The notes under the pieces: model-generated
Told to the model about the DNA's origin: nothing
What the model saw: only the letters and a program-made list of their open reading frames with translations
The model's database searches: none
Shown: in pieces, positions 1 through 5,858 of the stretch
How the letters are laid out: every line of letters begins with the position of its first letter
How positions within the stretch are numbered: position 1 is the stretch's first letter
Made by a program: the position numbers and the translations under genes
Assembly: GCA_050010575.1 (NCBI GenBank)
Contig: JBEKKU010000026.1
Location: forward strand, 1-20,927
DNA from: Palsa-1188 sp050010575
GTDB lineage: Bacteria > Bacillota > DSM-12270 > Thermacetogeniales > Thermacetogeniaceae
Length of the DNA: 20,927 nucleotides
Reading direction: 5' to 3'

Positions 1-1296
1 CCCACCCTGCGGGCGGGTGCCCGCGGCGAGTTCAGCGCTCATTTTGTGCGCCCAGGCCTCGAGCCGCTGGTAGCGCTTCCTCCCCCACCCGATGCCGGCC
101 TCGCGCAGGAGTTCGGCAGCGGCCAGCGGCGGCAGATCGTGGTCTCCCCGGTCAGGCCGCAGGCTGATGTTCCCCTCGATCAGCAGCTGCCTGATCACGC
201 CGGTGGCAAAATCGCTCCGGATCCACTCGACGATCCCCTTCAAGGCCTGGCCCGGCCGGGTCAGGGAGGCGGGCAGGCCATCCGCCGCGCTGATCTTGAA
301 ACCGTGCTTCCTGGCCAGGGCATGGAAGATCTGCACATACTCCGGGCCGGTGTAGGCCACGGTCACGGTGTCCAGCGGAATCTTCATGGCGATGACTCGC
401 CGCAGCACCTCTCGGGCCTCATTGGTCACACCGTAGGCGTGGAAGAGGGCGATATCGCCCCGCTGCCAGGTAAACCGATCAGCCCTGTCCGGAAAGGTGG
501 CGGGCTGTATCTGCTGGTTGAACATGGGAGCTGTTGCGCCGGCTGGACCATCGTCATCCATGCAGTCGACCAGCCTGGCCGGCCAGAGTTCGGCCGGGGT
601 TCCGGGCGGCGGCGACAGGCCGGGGACCGGTTCGGATTGCAGGAGGAAGAGCCGCTCCGGAGGGATCCTTCTTTCGATGAATGCCACTTCCAGGGGCGTC
701 AGCTGGCTCAACGACGGCAGGATGTAGACCGCCTGGCCGGGATCGGCGGGCTGCTCCATGGCCAGCGCCAGCAGGCCCGGCGGGTCGAGGTAGCTTCCCT
801 CCAGCAGGTAGCGCTCGTAGGCGCACAGCAGTTCCTTGATATCCCGGCCCTTCGCCGGGGACACGAAACTGCCGGGGTCGATGGCCGCCCCGGTGACGCC
901 ATACGATCGCAGTTCCGCAACGGCGGCGGCGATGGCGCTGATCAGTCCCGCGGAAGCGCCCTTGCGCGAGAAGTAGGCCAGGGCGCCACCCTCATCGAGT
1001 TGCCGGTAGACGTTCTCGAAGGCAGTGGCCGCCTGGCCGGAGGAGAGCGGCACGAGGCCGCTCCGGGCAATATAGCCGTCCGCGGCCCTGCCCGCCAGAC
1101 CCGCCACGGTCTCGGCGCACAGGTTCACACAACCGCCCGCCGATCTCGCCAGGCTCTCGCGCAACTCGTTTCCCGCCTGGTAGGCAGGAACGATCAGGAC
1201 CTTCCGCTGAAACGGGTACCTCTTGCAGATGACTTCCAACGATCTGATCAGACGGTTCAGCCCAGCACGCCCCTCCCGGAAACAGTTGACCGGCAA
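1..1296 (-). CDS. AddB-like helicase/PD-(D/E)XK nuclease, partial
   Basis: The minus frame is open from about 1380 to the window edge, so the gene is partial, with about 430 codons visible. The reading resembles AddB-type proteins, the inactivated-helicase plus nuclease subunit of double-strand-break end-processing complexes. It has an early strand (KVLIVPAYQAGNEL) followed by a Gly-rich turn and CAETVAGLA. A later block (FHAYGVTNEAREVLRRV, then VAYTGPEYVQIFHALA and GLPASLTRPGQAL) matches the part of this family where a 'tracked' residue set precedes the TRPG turn. The C-terminal nuclease domain lies outside the window. The start is uncertain: no ATG or GTG lies in frame at the 5' end. A TTG at 1296 is used here, but the open frame continues up to a TGA at 1381-1383. 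The GC-rich, antisense-open character of this gene produces a long spurious plus-strand ORF. Confidence 0.6.
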   Translation of the reverse strand, partial: MPVNCFREGRAGLNRLIRSLEVICKRYPFQRKVLIVPAYQAGNELRESLARSAGGCVNLCAETVAGLAGRAADGYIARSGLVPLSSGQAATAFENVYRQLDEGGALAYFSRKGASAGLISAIAAAVAELRSYGVTGAAIDPGSFVSPAKGRDIKELLCAYERYLLEGSYLDPPGLLALAMEQPADPGQAVYILPSLSQLTPLEVAFIERRIPPERLFLLQSEPVPGLSPPPGTPAELWPARLVDCMDDDGPAGATAPMFNQQIQPATFPDRADRFTWQRGDIALFHAYGVTNEAREVLRRVIAMKIPLDTVTVAYTGPEYVQIFHALARKHGFKISAADGLPASLTRPGQALKGIVEWIRSDFATGVIRQLLIEGNISLRPDRGDHDLPPLAAAELLREAGIGWGRKRYQRLEAWAHKMSAELAAGTRPQGG

Positions 1297-1557
1297 CGCC
1301 CCATGAAGGCGGCGGTGATCATTGATATAGCGACAGCGCTTCCCCGTCAGGCGTCTTTTCGACGACAGTGACGAGGGTGTTCACCATGGCCTCCGGGTGG
1401 TCGCCGGTTCTGGGAAAAGAAATCTATTTCAACTCCCTTTACCCAATAGAGGAATAATGTCGCATTTTGTATAAGTAATTCCAGGTTAACCCGATAGATC
1501 CTCTAAAAAAAGTATGATCAATTACCGTATGTGTCCTTAACTAACCCATTTACATTT

Positions 1558-1980
1558 TCACTTATTTACCTCAAATATGGCGTGCTGCTCATCACAATAG
1601 ATTACATTTGCATTGCCCAGCAGGTCTGGATTTTGAAACTTATTTCCTATTACCGTCATGGACTTGGGGGAATTAACTTCATCCGTAATTTTACGCCTGG
1701 TCCTGACATTCATCTCTGTAGGCCACTCACAGCGAAGCCATCTCAAATCAAATTCATTGTCTACCCATACTACTAACGCCTTTGACGTTGTATTGGTTTT
1801 TAATACATCTCCCTCGTAAATATCCTTTTCCTCTTTGTCCTGATAGCCTGAGCAAGGCATGAACTGAAGATCTGGGGTTGACTTCGCTACCAGCTCACTT
1901 CTTGCTTTAAACCCAGGCTGTTCATCGTAATACAGCATCTTTTTATTAGTGGAATCCCAAACCCTATATTTGCTGAACAT
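1558..1980 (-). CDS. YopX family protein (phage-type)
   Basis: This encodes 140 residues, the usual size of the YopX family, which is found mainly in phages and prophages of Firmicutes; its biochemical role is unknown. The recognisable order is an N-terminal FSKYRVWDSTNKKMLYYD block, a central SGYQDKEEKDIYEGDVLK block (the family hallmark 'tGlkDkngkeIyeGDiv'), a VVWVDNEFDLRW strand, and a C-terminal MTVIGNKFQNPDLL block ('viGNiyenpeLl'). The start ATG has a good GGAAGG ribosome site about eight bases upstream. The gene is AT-rich compared with the arginine cluster, which together with the family points to a phage origin. No other phage genes are visible nearby, so it is probably a solitary remnant rather than part of an intact prophage. 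Confidence 0.82.
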   Translation of the reverse strand: MFSKYRVWDSTNKKMLYYDEQPGFKARSELVAKSTPDLQFMPCSGYQDKEEKDIYEGDVLKTNTTSKALVVWVDNEFDLRWLRCEWPTEMNVRTRRKITDEVNSPKSMTVIGNKFQNPDLLGNANVIYCDEQHAIFEVNK

Positions 1981-2058
1981 ATAATCACCTTCCAGGACTG
2001 TTTTTTCTTGCCGATCCTTAAAGCCTGCTTTTTCTCTTTGTAGCGTTTCGCCTAAATG

Positions 2059-2381
2059 TTAGGCTTTACTCCCATTGTGACTGTCCACGGGCCTTGGCAT
2101 TAAATTAATCAATACAGCCTTGGTAAAACGGCCTGCAAGGGAGACTATCTCCTCGCTTTTTGCAAGGCTGGCCACCCATTCCTGGGGAACGCCTGATTCC
2201 AGGTAGAGGATCCCCGCCAGCCCTCCTGTAACCGCTCCGGTGGTGTCCGTGTCGGCGCCCAGGTTCACCGCCCTCAGCACTGTCTCCTCGGCGGATAATA
2301 ACCATCGTAGAACCACTCAAAGGCCTGGAGAAAAACCAGTGGCAGGATCTCCTGGTCATTATTGAGGCGCCGGATCTCTTT
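2059..2381 (-). pseudogene. ADP-ribosylglycohydrolase C-terminal remnant, frameshifted
   Basis: This encodes the last ~107 residues of an ADP-ribosylglycohydrolase (DraG/ARH-like), which removes ADP-ribose from modified macromolecules using a dinuclear Mg site. The C-terminal metal-binding signature is intact: NLGADTDTTGAVTGGLAG, followed by the usual VPQEW helix. Just upstream the other frame reads LPLVFLQAFEWFYDGYY, typical of the helix preceding this motif, so a single-base frameshift lies near 2295. The 5' part of the family (about 200 residues, including the first metal ligands) is absent. The fragment begins directly after, and in the same frame as, the TAG that ends the upstream unknown gene. 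It cannot encode a working enzyme as it stands. A sequencing error could explain the frameshift but not the missing N-terminal two-thirds. Confidence 0.75.
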
Positions 2382-2917
2382 CTAGACGTGCATCATATCC
2401 TGGGTTTCCCGGCGCTGCCGCTGCAGCTGCGGGTTTTTGGAGTCGATGTAATAGGCCAGGTCGATGAACATTTCGGCAGCGCGGAAGAAGCCCGCCTCAA
2501 ACCAGGCGTCATGTTCATCTGTTAATGAGGCCACGATCATCAGCCGGTCCTCTTCGTCGGTGATCGATTTCAAGAACTTCCGAATCCGCGCCTGGACGCG
2601 CGACCAATCGCTCCATCTCTCCAGATCTATCAGGGTGTTGATATAGAGAATGAAAAGAGAGATCTGCTCCGGGGCCTGCTCCTCTTCCGGCGCCGGCAGC
2701 ATGGACTGGACCAGGGTCCATAATTCCCGGTCACGGCCAGTGTTCGCTCCATGATGAACACCAGCACCGAGAAGATGATGTTATCGAGCTGCCCCGGCTC
2801 GAGTAGCCGCTCCAGGTCCATGTTGCGGTTGCCGCGGTTGACGATGGAATCGATGGCGGCCACGATCTGCATTCTCTTTTCGAAGCCCTCGAGAAACTCC
2901 GGCTGACGCCTGTCCAT
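2382..2917 (-). pseudogene. Unknown helical protein, one frameshift
   Basis: I do not recognise this family. The first part begins at ATG 2917, eight bases after a GGGGAG ribosome site, and reads MDRRQPEFLEGFEKRM onward to ...FIMERTLAV near 2735. The continuation is in another frame: DRELWTLVQSMLPAPEEEQ to ...RETQDMMHV, ending in TAG at 2382. Removing one base near 2733 joins both into about 178 residues with consistent, mostly helical, acidic/basic composition and no membrane segments. It contains a Leu/Ile-rich helix (ISLFILYINTLIDL) and a tryptophan-rich turn (ERWSDWSRVQ). The downstream ADP-ribosylglycohydrolase fragment follows without spacing and in frame, so the two may once have belonged to one operon or a fusion. 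Either a real frameshift mutation or a base-calling error is possible. Confidence 0.55.
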
Positions 2918-3211
2918 GGCACGCTCTCCCCGCTGCAGTCTCGGTTTATGCTCTCTCTTTGCCAGTTCAGCCCGGCTGCCTGCTGTTGGATCTTGACACG
3001 CCCGCACAGCCATTGCTACAGTCCACAAGTCGATATAGCTGATTTCAAGCACCCATGCTTACAGGGCGCTGATCTGATTAATCCGGCCACTGGAGCATTC
3101 TTCTGGTTACGAAAATATCCGCTTCGCTTATCAGCAACGAATCGGATAGGTTGGTGCTGCAACATATTAATCGATGACGGCATAATCTTACAGCGGTCAG
3201 CTGAGCAGCCG

Positions 3212-3424
3212 CTAGCTTTTGAGAGAGTCTCTTGCTGCATTATAGATCTCATCTACGCTCATATTTTCGAATACTTTCTCCTGTATTTTTAGATAATCCC
3301 TGCCTTGCTCCATCTGGCTCATAAACCTGAGCAGGCCCTTATAACCTAAGGCTTTCCTAAGCGCCCCGATACCCTTTTCAATAATCTCCTGGTCGGTCAT
3401 TTCCTGATTTTTATCGGTGCTCAT
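3212..3424 (-). CDS. Small conserved-looking protein, possible antitoxin-like
   Basis: This encodes 70 residues. ATG 3424 is chosen because a GGGAGGAG ribosome site lies about eight bases upstream; the earlier in-frame start at 3451 lies upstream of that site. The protein is charged and helical. It begins with a Lys/Glu-rich segment (TDKNQEMTDQEIIEKGI) followed by ALRKALGYKGLLRFMSQ and a GRDYLKIQEK segment, then NMSVDEIYNAARDSL. The 'ALxxxLGxxGxxRFxxQxxxGxxDY' layout recalls a widespread family of small soluble proteins often seen beside toxin-like genes, but I cannot name it with certainty. No toxin partner is adjacent: the region 2918-3211 holds no convincing gene. Its AT-rich surroundings and its place between decayed genes fit an accessory element. 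Confidence 0.5.
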   Translation of the reverse strand: MSTDKNQEMTDQEIIEKGIGALRKALGYKGLLRFMSQMEQGRDYLKIQEKVFENMSVDEIYNAARDSLKS

Positions 3425-3594
3425 CTTGCATCTCCTCCCTGATAAAATCAACAGGATTCATGCTAATAATACGTAAGATCACACCAGTTGGCCATCAGAA
3501 GCGGACAAATCCCATAATTCGTTTTCAGTATAACATAGCCTAGAGAATACTGGAATTTAATATAATACCAGGATAAATACTGCCTGCCCCGGCT

Positions 3595-3918
3595 CTAGCT
3601 CAGGATGCCGGATACCACCTGGTAATTGACGATCTCTTGCGGGATGTAGCGGCCCTGGGTTAAAATCTCAGTCAGGCGATCAGGGCCGCAGAGTCCCAGC
3701 ATGGAAGCAAATTCTGCCACCGGGGCTAAAATTCCTCTTTTATCGAGTGATTTCGGCAGCGCCAGGCCTTCAGCCAGCCTGAGCATGAGGATGTAGAGGG
3801 CGGCAAACGGCCGGATCTCCAGGCCCGGGTTGGCCTCCCGGGCGCGGAAGAAGAGGCGGATCCCTTCATGGTCGAGGTCGCCGAAGTAGAGGAAACAGAT
3901 GGTCCGGCTATAAAGCAT
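3595..3918 (-). pseudogene. JetD/DUF2220-like C-terminal fragment
   Basis: This encodes 107 residues starting with FLYFGDLDHEGIRLFFRAR. The 'Y-x-G-D-L-D-x-x-G' stretch (Asp14 and Asp16) is the TOPRIM-like acidic motif near the C-terminus of JetD, the nuclease subunit of Wadjet plasmid-defence systems, and of related DUF2220/DUF3322 proteins. The tail, GRYIPQEIVNYQVVSGIL, resembles the end of such proteins. The 250-300 residue N-terminal part is missing: upstream lies the 3' end of the vapC-like gene, 11 bases away. The ATG lacks a ribosome site, and the frame extends upstream without a better start. I read it as a leftover of a larger gene. No jetA, jetB or jetC relatives are present, so no Wadjet system is claimed. 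Another TOPRIM family remains possible. Confidence 0.42.
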
Positions 3919-3929
3919 ACCGGTGCTGT

Positions 3930-4343
3930 TCAGTGGTTTGGAGCAGCTTTGTAGGGAAGTGCCCGTAGTTCCACTTCACCGGCCAAAGATTCGTATTCCG
4001 GGTCCTTATGGACGAGAATGGCATTGTAACTCTTGGCGTATGCTGCAATGACAGCGTCTGCGAAGGAGATCCGGTGGAAAGCCTTGAAGTGCGCTGCCGT
4101 TCGTAAGGTTGCTTCATCCACGTCCCAGACAATTTCAACAGGTAACCTCTTGATCATGGCCCACCGGCGGTCAGCCTCCTGTTGACCGCTTTCACGCAGT
4201 GATATATAGTAGATCTCCATGAGAACAATATATGGGATGAAGGACTTCTCTTGACGAAGGATCTCCTCAACAGCTTCGTGGCCTTCCTCTTCCTCCATTA
4301 AAGCTAGCAATGCCGAGGAGTCCAGAATGTACTGATCAGCCAT
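3930..4343 (-). CDS. vapC: VapC-type PIN-domain toxin
   Basis: This is a 137-residue PIN-domain protein, the standard length for VapC RNases, which cleave tRNA or other RNA in a Mg-dependent way. The four acidic active-site positions are all present: Asp8 (YILDSSALLAL), Glu43 (VLMEIYY), Asp96 (ISFADAVIAAYA) and Asp114 (ILVHKDPEY). The start at 4343 gives the family's canonical N-terminus and overlaps the last eight bases of the antitoxin gene (ATGGCTGA), a typical translational coupling in vapBC operons; longer in-frame starts would extend far into the antitoxin. It appears intact, with no frameshift. The partner is the AbrB-type gene just upstream. The RNA target cannot be read from sequence. 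The gene name follows the family, not an identified orthologue. Confidence 0.88.
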   Translation of the reverse strand: MADQYILDSSALLALMEEEEGHEAVEEILRQEKSFIPYIVLMEIYYISLRESGQQEADRRWAMIKRLPVEIVWDVDEATLRTAAHFKAFHRISFADAVIAAYAKSYNAILVHKDPEYESLAGEVELRALPYKAAPNH

Positions 4344-4569
4344 CTCGCAAGGCGTCCTCTCTTCGTTCTTCCAGTAGTTTCCGGCCAAGCCCGCTTCCTT
4401 TGGCAGATCCCTTCAGGGCGGAAATAGGATCGCCCCGAAGAGGGATTACTTTTATGCTTTGGCCATCGTCTATCCACTCCAAAGAATCACCCTGCCGGAT
4501 GCCGAATTTTTCCCGTACCCTAGCTGGAATAGCAGTCTGCCCTCTTTTTGTGACCGTCGTTCGCATCAT
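4336..4569 (-). CDS. vapB: AbrB/SpoVT-fold antitoxin (VapB-type)
   Basis: This 77-residue protein has an N-terminal AbrB swapped-hairpin DNA-binding domain: RTTVTKRGQTAIPARVREKF followed by GIRQGDSLEW. The charged C-terminal tail (GLGRKLLEERREDALRDG) is the expected toxin-binding segment. It should neutralise the overlapping PIN toxin and repress its own promoter. ATG 4569 is chosen because GGGGGTGAT lies immediately upstream; the earlier in-frame ATG at 4581 falls at or before the predicted transcription start. ATG 4566 is equally possible. The promoter and two identical 12-bp repeats lie within 65 bases upstream, consistent with autoregulation. Confidence 0.88.
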   Translation of the reverse strand: MMRTTVTKRGQTAIPARVREKFGIRQGDSLEWIDDGQSIKVIPLRGDPISALKGSAKGSGLGRKLLEERREDALRDG

Positions 4570-4579
4570 TATCACCCCC

Positions 4580-4591
4580 ATTTGATCATAT
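4580..4591. promoter_or_regulatory. Operator-like repeat 1 over the vapBC -10 box
   Basis: ATTTGATCATAT (plus strand) contains the palindrome TGATCA and covers the -10 box. An identical copy lies 40 bp away at 4620-4631. Position and duplication suggest a binding site for the AbrB-fold antitoxin; binding itself is inferred. Confidence 0.6.
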
Positions 4592-4613
4592 CACACGTTA
4601 TATACCTGTGCAA
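4585..4613 (-). promoter_or_regulatory. Promoter of the vapBC operon
   Basis: On the minus strand a -35 box TTGCAC (4608-4613) and a -10 box TATGAT (4585-4590) are separated by exactly 17 bases, a near-consensus housekeeping sigma promoter. Transcription would start near 4578, giving a very short leader that just includes the GGGGGT ribosome site. Confidence 0.72.
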
Positions 4614-4619
4614 CATGCT

Positions 4620-4631
4620 ATTTGATCATAT
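4620..4631. promoter_or_regulatory. Operator-like repeat 2 upstream of the vapBC -35 box
   Basis: This is the second exact copy of ATTTGATCATAT in the same orientation, 40 bp from the first (nearly four helical turns) and just upstream of the -35 box. The spacing would put both sites on the same DNA face, which suits cooperative repressor binding. Confidence 0.6.
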
Positions 4632-5002
4632 TGACATGCCGGATTACTGTGCCACGGAAACTTACGCCATCCATAGGAATCAATTGCCGGATCATGGCTG
4701 GAGATGCCCTCATCACCGGTGGCCCTGGCAGTGATCTCTACGGAGTTTCCCGCACCAGACCCAGGACCTGTTCCTTATATCCTTCACCGGCCAGCAGTTC
4801 CATAATCTTAGATTGCGAGAGGCGCCATTCCCTGCTAAACATCTTCTAATAGATGAAGCTTGGTATAAATTAAAGTCGCAGTCAGCCAGCGTTTGGAGTT
4901 AAAATAAAGGCGGTGCATCACGCTGTCATTTGCAAGCCGGCAGGCCTGAACCAGAGGGCTATCAAAGCTGAATAAATAATTCGAGGAAAGCGGGGATCGT
5001 TC
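4632..5002. other. Intergenic region with a possible coding remnant
   Basis: This divergent gap lies between vapB and the transaminase gene. The minus strand holds a 34-codon reading frame (4842 down to TAG at 4738) with protein-like composition (SQSKIMELLAGEGYKEQVLG). It can be continued in another frame (VEITARATGDEGISSHDP) past the stop, which looks like a degraded gene end. The start has no good ribosome site. The rest is AT-rich, with no hairpin or gene I can support. Confidence 0.35.
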
Positions 5003-5848
5003 ATGGAGAGTATCGCCTGGGTCAATGGCGTGATCACGAGCCTGGCGGATGCCAGGGTCTCCTTTTTAGATCGTGGATATCTGTTTGGGGACGGCGTCTA
5101 TGAGGCGATGAAGGTGGTGGACGGCCGCATCTTTGCCCTGCCCAATCATCTGGATCGCCTGGAGCGAAGCATGGAAGCGATCAGAATCAGGCCTGACTGG
5201 GCTCGCGCCGAACTGGAGCGCACCATCCAGGAGCTTGTTGCCAGGTCGGGGCTCTCCGCTGCCCTGATCTACATGCAGGTGACCAGGGGCGTCGCCCCGA
5301 GGCAGCATGCCTTCTCCCCCGATCTGACCCCGACGCTGGCGATCTTCGTATCTGATCCGCATCCCGTGGCGCCGGAGACCCGGGAGAAGGGGGTCAAGGC
5401 GATCACCGTGGCGGATGAACGCTGGGCGCATCCGCACATCAAGACCCTGAATCTCCTGCCGAATGTGCTGGCGCGCCAGGAAGCGGCAGAACAGGGCGCC
5501 TACGAGGCGATCTTCATCCGTGACGGGAGACTGGTCACCGAGTGTTCGAGCAGCAATGTCTTTGCCGTCATCGACGATCTGATCGTCACCCCGCCGACAG
5601 ACGGGCGCATCCTGCCGGGCGTCACCCGCGACCTGCTGCTGACCGCCGCCCGGGAGGCCAACTATCCGGTCAGGGAGGACTACATCACCCTGGAGGAGCT
5701 GCGAGGCGCCGGGGAGATCTTCATCACCAGCACGGGGGTGGAGGCACTGGGGGTAGTCGACCTGGACGGCCAACCGGTCGGGGACGGAGCGCCGGGGCGC
5801 ATCACCGGAGAACTGTACCGGCTTTTTGTCTCCCGGTGGTTCGTCTAA
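5003..5848 (+). CDS. dat: D-amino-acid transaminase (class IV PLP aminotransferase)
   Basis: This 281-residue cytoplasmic PLP enzyme has the length of bacterial D-amino-acid transaminases. These interconvert D-alanine and 2-oxoglutarate with pyruvate and D-glutamate, supplying D-glutamate for cell wall. Visible features are the N-terminal Asn/Gly entry (WVNGVITSLADARVSFLDRGYLFGDGVYE), the carboxylate-binding pair Arg100 and His102 (RGVAPRQHAF), the PLP lysine Lys147 in HIKTLNLLPNVLA, Glu180 in VTECSSSNVF, and the phosphate-binding ITSTGVEALGV segment. The Arg-x-His pair favours D-amino acids over branched-chain amino acids, but the closely related IlvE family is the alternative. ATG 5003 follows AGGAAAGCGGGGA. 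The gene runs tail to tail with pepF, with only about ten bases between the stop codons and no room for a separate terminator. Confidence 0.87.
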   Translation: MESIAWVNGVITSLADARVSFLDRGYLFGDGVYEAMKVVDGRIFALPNHLDRLERSMEAIRIRPDWARAELERTIQELVARSGLSAALIYMQVTRGVAPRQHAFSPDLTPTLAIFVSDPHPVAPETREKGVKAITVADERWAHPHIKTLNLLPNVLARQEAAEQGAYEAIFIRDGRLVTECSSSNVFAVIDDLIVTPPTDGRILPGVTRDLLLTAAREANYPVREDYITLEELRGAGEIFITSTGVEALGVVDLDGQPVGDGAPGRITGELYRLFVSRWFV

Positions 5849-5858
5849 ATCACCTGCC

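Noticed and set aside
46..1371. 441-codon plus-strand ORF
   Set aside because: It is antisense to the AddB-like gene; its low-complexity Gly/Arg/Gln composition is typical of a GC-rich shadow frame.
3016..3252. 78-codon minus ORF between the small gene and the frameshifted unknown
   Set aside because: It overlaps the end of the better-supported 3212-3424 gene, has no ribosome site, and has a Cys/Ser/Arg mix that does not look like a protein family.
2948..3292. 114-codon plus ORF
   Set aside because: It is opposite to the local gene direction, has no ribosome site and overlaps the small minus-strand gene.
3595..4569. Active Wadjet defence system
   Set aside because: Only a C-terminal JetD-like fragment is present; jetA, jetB and jetC relatives are absent.
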